A stretch of DNA of 64,000 bases. It comes from Verrucomicrobiaceae bacterium (lineage in GTDB: Bacteria; Verrucomicrobiota; Verrucomicrobiia; Opitutales; Intestinicryptomonadaceae). The DNA lies in NCBI GenBank assembly GCA_015061955.1, contig SUVO01000002.1, positions 1-64,000 on the forward strand, written 5' to 3'. The number at the start of each line of letters is the position of its first letter. Position 1 is the first letter of the stretch. Position numbers and translations under genes: made by a program. This document shows, piece by piece, positions 26,539 through 35,212 of this stretch. The notes beneath the pieces were generated by a model. That model saw only the letters and a program-made list of their open reading frames with translations. It was not told where the DNA came from and searched no databases.

Positions 26539-27648
26539 ATGCGTATGAAAAGAAAAGCTTTTACTCTCGTAGAAATTATGGCAGCTAGTGCCATAATGGC
26601 AATAGTTATACTTGGGGTATTATCGGTTACATCGAATATCTTAAAAACGTATTCTAAGGCATCAGGGCAGTTGCAGAATTATTTTGATGCAAATATAGTA
26701 GGTAATATTATTGCCGAAGACTTAGAAAGTATGAACTTTAAACGTGATGGTCGTGCTTGGCTCGAAATAAAATATCCTGATGAAGTTGGAATGTTGAAAG
26801 GTAAATCTCATTTAGACCGTTCGCCATTGCGTCCACCAGAAATAATGTTTTATTCGTCAACATCGTTGCGTCCACGCTATACAAAAGAAAATACATCGTT
26901 CGATATTGGAAATGATTCTAATAAGAATAGTGTAATGATTCCAGGTAGTTTGTGCGCAATTAAGTATCAGGTTGCGTTGAAAAGTCCGTTCTTAGATTCA
27001 AAGGGCGAGGCAAACGATGCTAATCAATATAATGCTTTTTATGGTTTGTATAGAGCTGTTGTAGACTCGCGCTCAACAATTCTTGAAAATATGGGTAACG
27101 ATAAACAGGGCTTTACTGCCGACCCAGAAGTAGAATCGTATAAGAATGCACTTTCAGTAAACGTTTGGAGTGGTGTTTCATCGTTGGTTGATGAAAAGGG
27201 CGAAGAAGTTTCGGGGCAAAATCTCGATATGTGGTCGCGTGCACCAGAAAACTTGTTGGCGCCAAATGTTGTAGATTTTCGCATAACTTTTGCAGTTATG
27301 TATAAAAATAAAAATAGAGCAGGTCCAGATGATCCAATTTATAGAATTGCTTATGTTCCACCTGGCTCAGATTTGACTGTTGGGCCACGAATTTTGGCTG
27401 ACGAAGCATTCGAATATTCGCTTTCAGGTGGAAGAATGAGCGTTGATACTGGTACACCAGAATTCAGAGGTGGTTTCTTGACTTTTGCTGATGTTTCTAT
27501 GACCTTTATTTCTGAAACAGGTGCTCGTGAAATGCGTGCATTGATGCGTTCAAAACGCTTAACAGAAGATGATTTCAAACGCATAGTTTTACAACATGGT
27601 AATACAGTTGTTCGCCGTGTAAAGTTTATGTCGGAACCAATGGAATAA
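26539..27648 (+). CDS. Type II secretion minor pseudopilin, GspJ/PilW-like
   Basis: A 369-residue protein, large for GspJ (about 200), starting MRMKRKA^FTLVEIMAASAIM with Ala at -1 and E5 present. The 'SNILKTYSKASGQLQNYFDANIV' region after the helix is GspJ-like. The enlarged globular domain is unusual and may be a lineage-specific substrate-recognition part. An alternative start two codons downstream is possible. Confidence 0.78.
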   Translation: MRMKRKAFTLVEIMAASAIMAIVILGVLSVTSNILKTYSKASGQLQNYFDANIVGNIIAEDLESMNFKRDGRAWLEIKYPDEVGMLKGKSHLDRSPLRPPEIMFYSSTSLRPRYTKENTSFDIGNDSNKNSVMIPGSLCAIKYQVALKSPFLDSKGEANDANQYNAFYGLYRAVVDSRSTILENMGNDKQGFTADPEVESYKNALSVNVWSGVSSLVDEKGEEVSGQNLDMWSRAPENLLAPNVVDFRITFAVMYKNKNRAGPDDPIYRIAYVPPGSDLTVGPRILADEAFEYSLSGGRMSVDTGTPEFRGGFLTFADVSMTFISETGAREMRALMRSKRLTEDDFKRIVLQHGNTVVRRVKFMSEPME

Positions 27649-27650
27649 AA

Positions 27651-28163
27651 ATGAATTTAACTCCTGAACAAAAACAAGCTGTACAAGAATGGGTTTTTCA
27701 GAATGCGAGCATTTCTGACGTTCAAAAAAAATTGTCGGAAACATTCGGGTTAAGTATGACATACATGGATGTTCGCTTTTTGATTGATGATATAGGTGCA
27801 GAACTTCAAGATGCTCCAGAACCAAAAGCAGAAACGCCTCAACAACCACAACCAGAAGCAAATTATGCTGAAAATACACCAGAAGATTTTGGTGATATGC
27901 CACAAGAACAGATGTTGGAAAATGTTCCAGAGCAGGTTGAAGAACCTTCGCAAGCTACAGGTGGTGTAAAAGTTTCTGTAAGTCCAATACAGCGTCCAGG
28001 GGCATATGCTAGTGGTAGCGTTGTGTTCTCTGATGGCGAAAGTGCAGAGTGGTTGATTGATTATCAAGGCAGATTGTCGTTGGTGCCACAAACGCAGGGG
28101 TATCAACCATCGCAGATAGATGTTGTTGATTTCCAACAACAGTTGCAGTCGGCTTTGAGCTAA
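27651..28163 (+). CDS. Hypothetical protein, last gene of the pseudopilin operon
   Basis: A 170-residue cytoplasmic-looking protein without signal peptide. Residues 1-50 ('LTPEQKQAVQEWVFQNASISDVQKKL') form predicted helices, possibly helix-turn-helix-like. Residues 55-115 are a Pro/Glu/Gln-rich linker. Residues 115-170 form a beta-rich domain ('VSPIQRPGAYASGSVVFSDG', 'WLIDYQGRLSLV'). I do not recognise the family. It begins 2 bp after the GspJ-like gene and is followed by a terminator, so it is very likely co-expressed with the pseudopilins. Confidence 0.8.
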   Translation: MNLTPEQKQAVQEWVFQNASISDVQKKLSETFGLSMTYMDVRFLIDDIGAELQDAPEPKAETPQQPQPEANYAENTPEDFGDMPQEQMLENVPEQVEEPSQATGGVKVSVSPIQRPGAYASGSVVFSDGESAEWLIDYQGRLSLVPQTQGYQPSQIDVVDFQQQLQSALS

Positions 28164-28177
28164 GAAATTTTGATAAC

Positions 28178-28205
28178 AAAAAAGGTGGTACACGTACCAC
28201 CTTTT
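28178..28205 (+). terminator. Terminator of the pseudopilin operon
   Basis: AAAGGTGGTACACGTACCACCTTTTT is a near-perfect palindrome with T-tract, 15 bp after the last gene. Confidence 0.92.
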
Positions 28206-28206
28206 T

Positions 28207-28562
28207 GGGGGGCTGATTTTTGCAAAACTTGGCGTTTTTTAAGTGAGTATCGGGCACTCTTATCGCGCAAGGGTGGTAAACGGTTAAATCCTCTCAAAGC
28301 CCGATTTTTACAGGCTTTAGGCACAAAAAAATGGAGGAAATTTAACACCGGTTCGTATTAAATTTCCTCCACGGATGTTAAGAAAAGATCAACAGGCTCC
28401 ATATCTTAAAGCAAAATTCGGCTAAATTTCCACAAATTTCCAGACACCCGTTAGGGTGTATATCTGCGTATAAATCATGGATCCAGAAGAATTTAGATAT
28501 TTTTGTCCAACACAAGAGCTGATTTTTTTTTGCAAATGCTTATATAAATTTAAAATTAAACA
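28207..28562. other. Non-coding convergent gap with hairpins
   Basis: No credible ORF is present. A perfect 14-bp stem (28332-28345 with 28358-28371, TGGAGGAAATTTAA type) with a run of seven A on its left would act as a terminator for minus-strand transcripts. CGGGC near 28250 and GCCCG near 28300 could also pair. The motif TAAACGGTTAA occurs at 28277-28287. A CACCCGTTAGGGTG hairpin lies near 28446. A small RNA here is possible but unsupported. Confidence 0.4.
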
Positions 28563-28563
28563 A

Positions 28564-28599
28564 AAAGAAGATTACCTGTGCGACAATCTTCTTCTTTGT
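28564..28599 (-). terminator. Terminator of the minus-strand glycan operon
   Basis: On the minus strand AAAGAAGATT and AATCTTCTTTTT form a hairpin with T-rich end, 23 bp after the GH99-like gene. Confidence 0.75.
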
Positions 28600-28621
28600 T
28601 TAACTTACAAGTTCTTTCTAC

Positions 28622-29881
28622 TTATTTTGCAGTTGGACGAAATACATTTGAAATTGCATTCAAGAAACCATAACCATTTTCTGTATCAGGTTCAATGTAT
28701 GCACCTTCTGTCCATTCATTGAGTGCGTTTATCAATATCAGCTTAGGCTTATTTGGTGCAATGTTTTTATCTGCCCAATCTTTTGCCTTACGCAAGAAAT
28801 ACTCAAAACGCTCTGGCGTATTGTTGAGTGCAACTGGCGTATAGACATCGGCTGGGAAACGTGGATTTGTATCCCAGCCACATGTTACATTTGGATAATA
28901 TTGATATTGGCTGAAACGCTTTACTTGTTCATCCAATTTCTTATATGCTTTTTCGCCCCATTCTTTATAATCCATATCTGGTCTGTTTGAGTAATCCAAA
29001 TAATATGAACCAGAGAATGGTTCAAGGCTCAACCAGTTATAGAAGAATGCTCCATCGTAACCAAGTTCATTGAAAACTTCTGGCTTCATACGGAGTCCCG
29101 ATCCATTACCTTGGAACTCGATCCCTGAAAATCCAGCATCGATTGCCTTTTGTTCAAAGTATTTGAAAGCTTCTGCAGCAGCTTCGGTACTACCAAAGTA
29201 TCTTGCTGTGTCGCAAGGCAAGAACATTTGGAATACAGGTTTACCGTTAATTTTATAGTAATTTGGCTTTTTGAAAAATTCTATCCAACGTGGAACTAAA
29301 ACGTTTTTAAATTCGTCAAGCGAAACTCTTGCTCTTGCTCGAGTATTACGATAACCTTTCGGATCTCGACATTTATAGCGAACGGTTTTATCCCAAAGGT
29401 CATCAACATCATGATTTGCCCACATGATAGCGAATTTCATTCGATAACTATTTGGAGCTTTTAAGAATGCTTGTAAGCCACCTTCCAAGAATGGCGCGTT
29501 GTCATACCAATACCAGTCGTAAATCATAACGTTGACACCAGCAGCTAAGCATGCATCGATTTTACGAGCTATTACAACTGGATTGTCTTCTGGTTCGTAG
29601 CCCCAAAGAGGCTCGAGAGGTTGTTTATGCCAAGAACGTTTCTTTTCGGCTTCTTTAACAAATTCCCATTCGCCAATTCCCTTTTTGAACAAATCGTATT
29701 TTTTCCAATCTGCCGATGGTTGAAATGCTGGCCACACATACACAGCAACGTCGTATTCTGCACCTGTATTAGATACAGGCTTTTTTACTTCGCATATTTT
29801 TGAACTATTGCACCCCCAAAAAAATACAGGGAACAATAGTAATGTTAAACGGATTACTTTCTTTATGATATATTTTTTCAT
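28622..29881 (-). CDS. GH99-like / WbsX-type lipoprotein
   Basis: A 419-residue protein with a signal peptide and probable lipidation at C24 (WGC, followed by NSS). The mature protein matches the GH99-like WbsX family: 'YDVAVYVWPAFQPS', 'VNVMIYDWYWYDNAPFLEGG', 'MKFAIMWANHD' and 'LINALNEWTEGAYIEPD' at the C-terminus. GH99 enzymes are endo-alpha-mannanases; WbsX-type relatives occur in O-antigen and glycan-degradation loci and their substrate is often unknown. It is the last of three same-strand glycan-active genes and starts 23 bp after the second. Confidence 0.82.
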   Translation of the reverse strand: MKKYIIKKVIRLTLLLFPVFFWGCNSSKICEVKKPVSNTGAEYDVAVYVWPAFQPSADWKKYDLFKKGIGEWEFVKEAEKKRSWHKQPLEPLWGYEPEDNPVVIARKIDACLAAGVNVMIYDWYWYDNAPFLEGGLQAFLKAPNSYRMKFAIMWANHDVDDLWDKTVRYKCRDPKGYRNTRARARVSLDEFKNVLVPRWIEFFKKPNYYKINGKPVFQMFLPCDTARYFGSTEAAAEAFKYFEQKAIDAGFSGIEFQGNGSGLRMKPEVFNELGYDGAFFYNWLSLEPFSGSYYLDYSNRPDMDYKEWGEKAYKKLDEQVKRFSQYQYYPNVTCGWDTNPRFPADVYTPVALNNTPERFEYFLRKAKDWADKNIAPNKPKLILINALNEWTEGAYIEPDTENGYGFLNAISNVFRPTAK

Positions 29882-29904
29882 TTTTTAACTTTCTATATTA
29901 TAAT

Positions 29905-31854
29905 TTAAAGATTCTTTTTCATATTTTCAATTGATGCCCTCCAATCATCTTTCACGAAAATTGTTTCGCAAGAGATTTTCATCTCATCACATTTTTCTTT
30001 GAATTTAATACAAAATGCAGATGCGTGGGTAGGATCTTTTACTTTTTGGTTCACACATGGTTTGTACTTATTGAAAAGATAAAATTTTGTTTTATTTTTC
30101 TCTGGAGACAACAAGGCATACGGAGAATATTCGTTTATTGTATTCAATATTGAGTTACGCTTTTTTACAAATTCGTTAAATCCACTTATATTAAATGCAT
30201 GCCAACCATAATTTGAATTTGGTATCCATTCTCGCATTTGCACAGGATCTAAAGATGTCTGCGGAACAATTACTGAAATCATTTTAACTTTTGGAATTAT
30301 TCTTCCACTATCTAATTTTTTACCAGCGTTAAGAGATATCCAAAGAGAAGAACAAGCTCCAGCAGAACCTCCAGTAAGTGAAATTCTTGAAGTATCTACA
30401 CCTAACTCTTGTGCCTTTTCTACAATCAAAGCTAATGCGTTTGCACAATCTTGCATCGGAGCTTTAACTGGAGGATAAACTTTGTGTTTAACTTCTTGTG
30501 TAAAGCGATACGAAACTGCGGCTATATTAAAACCATGATCACGTAGTTCAAACAACTTAATCAATCGCATATCAAGATTGCTATTGTGAGTCCAACCACC
30601 TCCATGGCAATATACTATTGTTGGAGCAAGTTTTTTGCCATTCTTTGCTTTCCAAAAATCTATGGAATTTTTACCATAGGTGGCATATTTTAAGTGAAAA
30701 TCTGGTTGAGGTAATTCGCAAAGTTTATTGTGTAAAAATGTTGTTGCAAAGGTGAGCGTTTCTCTATTCGGTGTAAAAACTCTACTGATCGCACGCAAAA
30801 AATTCATACCTTCTATGCATTCTGGGAATACAGCACTACCATAACCCCAGTTATTCCACGCACTGATGATAACAGCGGGGAGTGAATTTGTTTTTATATG
30901 AGACTTTGCAGACAATAAAAGTTTTTCAAATTTATCTGATGTATTGTTTATAACAATTGGACAATACGTCGATTTTATAGTTTTATTAAGAGGTGTTGCG
31001 TCGTAACCTTGTGTTATAGTTGGAATATTGGGCAATGATGATGTTGACATCTCTTTCCAAATTTTTTCCGATGTTTTCATTATTTCAGAATAATCGAAAA
31101 GGATATCTTTTTTAGTAATTTTTTCGTTATAACATTCTGTATCAATTGGTGAAACGCTACCAACAAATGTGCTTGAAAATCCAGCTTGAGCTAACTTTTC
31201 AGCTTCGTTTTTCGATCTACAATTGCCTGCCCAATGTATTTTTGTAAGATTAGCCTTTTGTAGTTTTGCGTTTATTTTAGCAAAGAGGCGTTTTGTCTTT
31301 TCAACTCCACCAAGTTGAGTTATAAGAGTATTAGGAGATGTGAGCGAAACATAAAACTCATCTTTTATTTTCCAATAATTTGGTTTGTTAAAATAGTTAT
31401 TTATAAAATGGTCTATTACATTCAATACATTCTGTTCAGAAGTCTTGATGTTTTGATTTTCCCACATTACCGCAAACTTCATTTTTTCGTTATTATGGGC
31501 TTTTAGAAATCCTTGTTCAATGACACCTTTCTTTTCTTGAACGCCCTTGTTCCAATGCCAACTAAAAATAAAAACATCGATACCATTATTTTTAGCTAAA
31601 TCTATTTCCAATGAAACATGTTTTGGATTTACACTATTTGGATAGTTTAGATATGGACGTTTGGGTTGAAGATGTCCTTTGAAGATTGGCTTAGCATCTT
31701 TAATGATAGCCCAATTAGTCCACTCTTGATGTTCTGATTTGTTTTCAATCAGATTAGAATTGCAATGTGGATAATAGATTGTTGCTACATCAATAGCTGT
31801 TGCTAACAATCCATTGCAAATAAATAGGAATAAAAATATTACTAATTTTTTCAT
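29905..31854 (-). CDS. Secreted fusion: GH99-like domain plus carbohydrate esterase-type alpha/beta hydrolase
   Basis: A 649-residue protein with a signal peptide (to about residue 20). Residues 22-365 form a GH99-like/WbsX domain ('IDVFIFSWHWNKGV', 'MKFAVMWENQN', 'ISAWNNWGYGS'), paralogous to the downstream gene. Residues 385-645 are an alpha/beta hydrolase with oxyanion motif HGGGW (417-421) and nucleophile elbow GGSAG with S497, as in BD-FAE/acetylesterase types. One chain could therefore deacetylate and cleave the same glycan, which is inference. The gene starts 3 bp after the 896-residue hydrolase gene. Confidence 0.82.
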   Translation of the reverse strand: MKKLVIFLFLFICNGLLATAIDVATIYYPHCNSNLIENKSEHQEWTNWAIIKDAKPIFKGHLQPKRPYLNYPNSVNPKHVSLEIDLAKNNGIDVFIFSWHWNKGVQEKKGVIEQGFLKAHNNEKMKFAVMWENQNIKTSEQNVLNVIDHFINNYFNKPNYWKIKDEFYVSLTSPNTLITQLGGVEKTKRLFAKINAKLQKANLTKIHWAGNCRSKNEAEKLAQAGFSSTFVGSVSPIDTECYNEKITKKDILFDYSEIMKTSEKIWKEMSTSSLPNIPTITQGYDATPLNKTIKSTYCPIVINNTSDKFEKLLLSAKSHIKTNSLPAVIISAWNNWGYGSAVFPECIEGMNFLRAISRVFTPNRETLTFATTFLHNKLCELPQPDFHLKYATYGKNSIDFWKAKNGKKLAPTIVYCHGGGWTHNSNLDMRLIKLFELRDHGFNIAAVSYRFTQEVKHKVYPPVKAPMQDCANALALIVEKAQELGVDTSRISLTGGSAGACSSLWISLNAGKKLDSGRIIPKVKMISVIVPQTSLDPVQMREWIPNSNYGWHAFNISGFNEFVKKRNSILNTINEYSPYALLSPEKNKTKFYLFNKYKPCVNQKVKDPTHASAFCIKFKEKCDEMKISCETIFVKDDWRASIENMKKNL

Positions 31855-31857
31855 AAA

Positions 31858-34548
31858 TTACTTTATAATTTTTACAAAGAACGTATCGCCTCTCTTTGCC
31901 ATTTTTGAGAATGTTTTTGTTCCTAATTTTTCGCCCGTCATAACATCGACGATATCTTTGTCTTCTTTGATAGTGAATGTTATTTTACGCGTCTGTCCTT
32001 CGGGGATATCTGTAGGTGTTATGCTGAAGTAAGTGCCGTTTGTGTAAACTGCGGCAGGAATGTCGGTGTATTGATGTATTCCAGCAATTCTCGCCATTTC
32101 GTTATACATTGCAGTTGGCAATGGCCCAAACCCACAATAGAGCTTGTTGCCACGCAAAACAAAAGCAGGTTTTCCATTTGCGTATGTTGCATAAACTTTG
32201 TCGCCTTTTTGAAGCTTCGGCGAAAACAATGGATTTGGCAAAATAAACTTTGCTTTATTGCTGAAAGTATTTGGCAAGCCAATTTGCTTACCGAGTTCAG
32301 TTGCGTACATTATAGTCTTTGTCTTTCCATCTTGAATGTTTTCCATTTCAAAGCCAGTGATATCTTTCATTGTTTCAAGAGAGAATTTTTGATTGTCAAT
32401 GTCTATGTATCCACTTGCCCAAATAAAAATAGATGGATTTTTTTCGGCACGTTTTTTAATTGCGTCTCGTTGTTTTTTGGTAAGAGCGTAAGCAACAGTG
32501 TAAACATCAAGTTTAGAATTTAGGGGCTTACCAAACAAGACATCATCTAACATGTAATGACCAAAAGTTAAACCACTTCTATTGAGGTCGGCTCTTGCTC
32601 CACTAAATCCACCCGAGGTTGTTGCATAGCGTGATGTGTTGTTCCCTGCACAATAAAGAGCCGATGTTTCATCAAATATAAGAGCAATATCATTTTCATA
32701 TTGCATTCCATTTTTTATGATGTCTGTTTCAGAATCTTTTAAGGCAACTTTCAATTTCCAGAGTTCTGCATCGTTAAACCAGCCAGTCCCTCCTAAATCC
32801 ATCCACCAAGTCGCAATATTTCTGACGATATCGTGCGTCATATTTCGAGTTAAAACTTGAAGCGTTTTTTCGCGAGTATTTAATGCTTGGTCGAAAGCTG
32901 GGAACGTTAACGAATTAGATGAAATGTGTGTTGATGTATCGTCTTCATCAATCCAGATTTTCCCTGCACGAGAAATCGTCTCGGTAACTGTTACAACGGT
33001 TTTACCTAAGCCGTATTTTCTGTCGAAATACGAAATTGGTGCACACAGAGCATGAACTTTTTTGTTCTTCAAAATTCTACTTAATTTTGCGTGTCCCGAA
33101 TTTGCGAATCCGTGATATTGTCCAGCGAGGTCAGCACAATAGCCATAGAAAACTACACAAAGCTTGTTTGGAACTTTTTCGTTGATGACATCAACTAAAC
33201 ACTCAATCATATCAACCATTTCATCGTTCCAAAAGTTGTTAAAATCAATCATGCGGTTATTCGTTTGTGGATTGATTAGCCAACGTGTAGCCTCGCGTTC
33301 TCTTTTAGACGGGATTTTATCGGTTGCTCTTTGTGCATTAGGTATGTTCCATGCTTTTTGCAAATCAGTATCACTTGCGTATTTTTTCAAAAGCCATCTG
33401 TTCCATGCTTGTTGTGTAGATTTATCATATCCTGACAATTTTGGACCATGAGAATCGCCATAAAACCATTCGCAAGAATTTCCGCCACCGGGATGATACC
33501 CTATGATGTTTTTGCCATAATGCTGTTCGGCAAAATCTATAATCATACGCAACGCTTTCTGCGACTGCTCCCTAAATTTTAAAGATGATATAGAAGAATA
33601 ACGATTGCTTTTTTTTCCGTCGCTGAATGTAAGCGTATGATCGGGATTTTCAGCGAGCCAGTTAGATGATGGATAAAAACGTATATGCACAAGAATTTTT
33701 GCGTCAGGATTGTTTTCTATTATTGCTTTAAAATCTTTATGAAGTGCTGTGTAATCTGGTTTCGAGCCGTCTTCAAGCTCGTAAAATGGTTCTACATTTA
33801 TTGGAAATGTAATTATGTTTACTCCTGCATCGCGAGCTAAACGTACTTGTGGTTCTATGTATGACTTGTGCTCTATTGGCAATTTGTTGTATTGCCCATT
33901 CTCATTGTATAGCAAAGCATATTTGAAATATCTGTCGATATCGCCATCGCATTTTGTGCGAATTCTTACATTGTATGCAGTGTTTGCATTTAGGTTTATG
34001 TCTTTAAAATAGACATAAAAATCTTTCATTGATGAAGATTTTTTTACTTCGATTCTCAATGCACCTTTTGATGCACCTTTTGTTTTTTCATTTCTTAATT
34101 CAAATGGAAGATTTGTTTTGTTTGTATCGATACCTTCGCAAATGTATGCTACGCGATTATCGATAGTAGGAGAGTCGAAATTTATATCGTAAACCTTTTT
34201 GCCCGAAGTTTTTTCTGTTATTTCAAATTTTGAAATCCAATAAGTGTGTGGAACAATTTTTGATCTCTTTGTTTTAAAGTGAGCTTCAATGTTGTTAATA
34301 TTTTTAGACAATGCTGGGATTGAAAATTTAATGGTATGCCATTTAGGTTTTAATTGATTACAGTAAATTGTTCCTGGCATAAAAGGAGAAGGACATACAT
34401 ATAACATTCTTGCTCTTTCGGGGCTTCCATCAATCGTTATGCGTGGAACACCATTTACATCTTTAACTTGGCTGACAGTTTCTTTGCCAATTAAGGATAG
34501 GCAAAAAAACGCCATAAATAATATAATAGATAGCTTTTTTATTCTCAT
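31858..34548 (-). CDS. Secreted beta-galactosidase-like glycoside hydrolase (GH42-like clan)
   Basis: About 896 residues. The start at 34548 is preferred because GGAGAG lies at ideal distance upstream and a signal peptide follows directly. Residues about 30-210 look like a carbohydrate-binding beta-sandwich. The barrel begins near 225 ('VRLARDAGVNIITFPIN'). 'IIGYHPGGGNSCEWFYG' supplies a candidate acid/base Glu, and 'KIWIDEDDTSTH' a candidate nucleophile. A Rossmann-like region with 'DVYTVAYALTKKQRDAI' resembles the GH42 trimerisation domain. The GH family number is not certain. It is the first large gene of the minus-strand glycan cluster. Confidence 0.72.
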   Translation of the reverse strand: MRIKKLSIILFMAFFCLSLIGKETVSQVKDVNGVPRITIDGSPERARMLYVCPSPFMPGTIYCNQLKPKWHTIKFSIPALSKNINNIEAHFKTKRSKIVPHTYWISKFEITEKTSGKKVYDINFDSPTIDNRVAYICEGIDTNKTNLPFELRNEKTKGASKGALRIEVKKSSSMKDFYVYFKDINLNANTAYNVRIRTKCDGDIDRYFKYALLYNENGQYNKLPIEHKSYIEPQVRLARDAGVNIITFPINVEPFYELEDGSKPDYTALHKDFKAIIENNPDAKILVHIRFYPSSNWLAENPDHTLTFSDGKKSNRYSSISSLKFREQSQKALRMIIDFAEQHYGKNIIGYHPGGGNSCEWFYGDSHGPKLSGYDKSTQQAWNRWLLKKYASDTDLQKAWNIPNAQRATDKIPSKREREATRWLINPQTNNRMIDFNNFWNDEMVDMIECLVDVINEKVPNKLCVVFYGYCADLAGQYHGFANSGHAKLSRILKNKKVHALCAPISYFDRKYGLGKTVVTVTETISRAGKIWIDEDDTSTHISSNSLTFPAFDQALNTREKTLQVLTRNMTHDIVRNIATWWMDLGGTGWFNDAELWKLKVALKDSETDIIKNGMQYENDIALIFDETSALYCAGNNTSRYATTSGGFSGARADLNRSGLTFGHYMLDDVLFGKPLNSKLDVYTVAYALTKKQRDAIKKRAEKNPSIFIWASGYIDIDNQKFSLETMKDITGFEMENIQDGKTKTIMYATELGKQIGLPNTFSNKAKFILPNPLFSPKLQKGDKVYATYANGKPAFVLRGNKLYCGFGPLPTAMYNEMARIAGIHQYTDIPAAVYTNGTYFSITPTDIPEGQTRKITFTIKEDKDIVDVMTGEKLGTKTFSKMAKRGDTFFVKIIK

Positions 34549-34572
34549 GCAAGTTCTCTCCAATATAAACAT

Positions 34573-34637
34573 AAGGCAAATGTAAGCATTGTGTGAAGTA
34601 TTCTACTTCATAAATCACAACGATTAACATTTGCCTT
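34573..34637. promoter_or_regulatory. Long imperfect hairpin between truncated leader gene and hydrolase gene
   Basis: AAGGCAAATG (34573-34582) pairs with CATTTGCCTT (34628-34637); pairing continues imperfectly to GTG/CAC, and a TGAAGTA/TACTTCA palindrome forms the tip. On the minus strand it follows the stop of the 69-codon ORF and precedes the Shine-Dalgarno of the hydrolase gene. It could be a processing or attenuation structure or the scar of a small inverted-repeat insertion. Confidence 0.55.
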
Positions 34638-34845
34638 AAAAATTTATGAAAAATATATTACTAGCTTCAGTGCCATCAAAGGCAAGAGTATTAGCTGTAG
34701 TTAATGTTGTTCCTCCCCATGTAGCGTCAATGGCACTCCACAATGCAGGAGAAGATTTAGTTCCCAAATCTTGCATCTTAACGGTTTGCCCATAAACAGA
34801 AGCAATTGAGAACAATATTAGAGTTGTTGTTAGTGTTTTTTTCAT
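34636..34845 (-). CDS. Truncated PEP-CTERM-type secreted protein (N-terminal stub)
   Basis: A 69-codon ORF with a clear signal peptide (MKKTLTTTLILFSIASVYGQ) followed by 'ALWSAIDATWGGTTLTTANTLAFDG'. This pattern (Trp-rich start, then T-T-x-D-T-V/L-x-F) matches the mature N-terminus of the 509-residue PEP-CTERM protein at 51980-53509 ('WSDPLTWG...TTQDTVSFG'). The ORF stops exactly at the edge of a long inverted repeat, so the rest of the gene seems to have been replaced or deleted. It may be a decayed gene whose promoter now drives the glycan operon, or a short leader ORF. Confidence 0.5.
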   Translation of the reverse strand: MKKTLTTTLILFSIASVYGQTVKMQDLGTKSSPALWSAIDATWGGTTLTTANTLAFDGTEASNIFFINF

Positions 34846-34873
34846 AATTTTATCAATCTATTAGAGAGAAAAA

Positions 34874-34902
34874 ATAATTAAAGGAATGCAGATAAAAGTC
34901 AA
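34874..34902 (-). promoter_or_regulatory. Putative promoter of the minus-strand glycan operon
   Basis: On the minus strand TTGACT (34902-34897) and AATTAT (34879-34874) are 17 bp apart, 29 bp upstream of the 69-codon ORF. The motif TTAACGGTTTA at 34924-34934 lies 21 bp upstream of the -35. Confidence 0.5.
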
Positions 34903-34923
34903 AAATTTTTTCGGGTTTTTAGG

Positions 34924-34934
34924 TTAACGGTTTA
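34924..34934. promoter_or_regulatory. TWAACGGTTWA motif upstream of glycan operon
   Basis: TTAACGGTTTA, a 5-1-5 imperfect inverted repeat similar to LacI-family operators. The identical sequence occurs at 35502-35512 and the sister form TAAACGGTTAA at 28277 and (complement) 49872. Confidence 0.4.
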
Positions 34935-35081
34935 CTTGGCTATATTTCGATGTTTGTGGTTTTTTTTAGATTTGTTTGTGTAATTTTTTTCGCTCTTATT
35001 TATAATTTAAGACAAAAAATCCCGACAGAACAAAAGTCCATCGTGAATTTCTTTTTGCTATGAATTAGAGGCAGACTCTTG

Positions 35082-35162
35082 ATGGCAAGAATTCTGAACG
35101 ATATTCGTAAAGTGATCGAATATATCTATCAGCTTCTGGACAATTCATGCCCTAAAAAATGA
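35082..35162 (+). other. Possible 26-codon ORF plus 9-bp hairpin, unassigned
   Basis: A short frame MARILNDIRKVIEYIYQLLD... ends at 35162. Its last bases overlap a perfect hairpin CCCTAAAAA (35150-35158) with TTTTTAGGG (35166-35174). No ribosome binding site is evident. It could be a peptide gene, a fragment of a lost gene or chance. Confidence 0.2.
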
Positions 35163-35212
35163 GGGTTTTTAGGGTAAAAATTGCTTATTTTGGGCATCAT
35201 TAGGAGTGCCTT

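Noticed and set aside
35080-35180. RNase P, tmRNA, 6S or SRP RNA in the gap near tRNA-Ser
   Set aside because: None of the conserved core sequences of these RNAs could be found on either strand.
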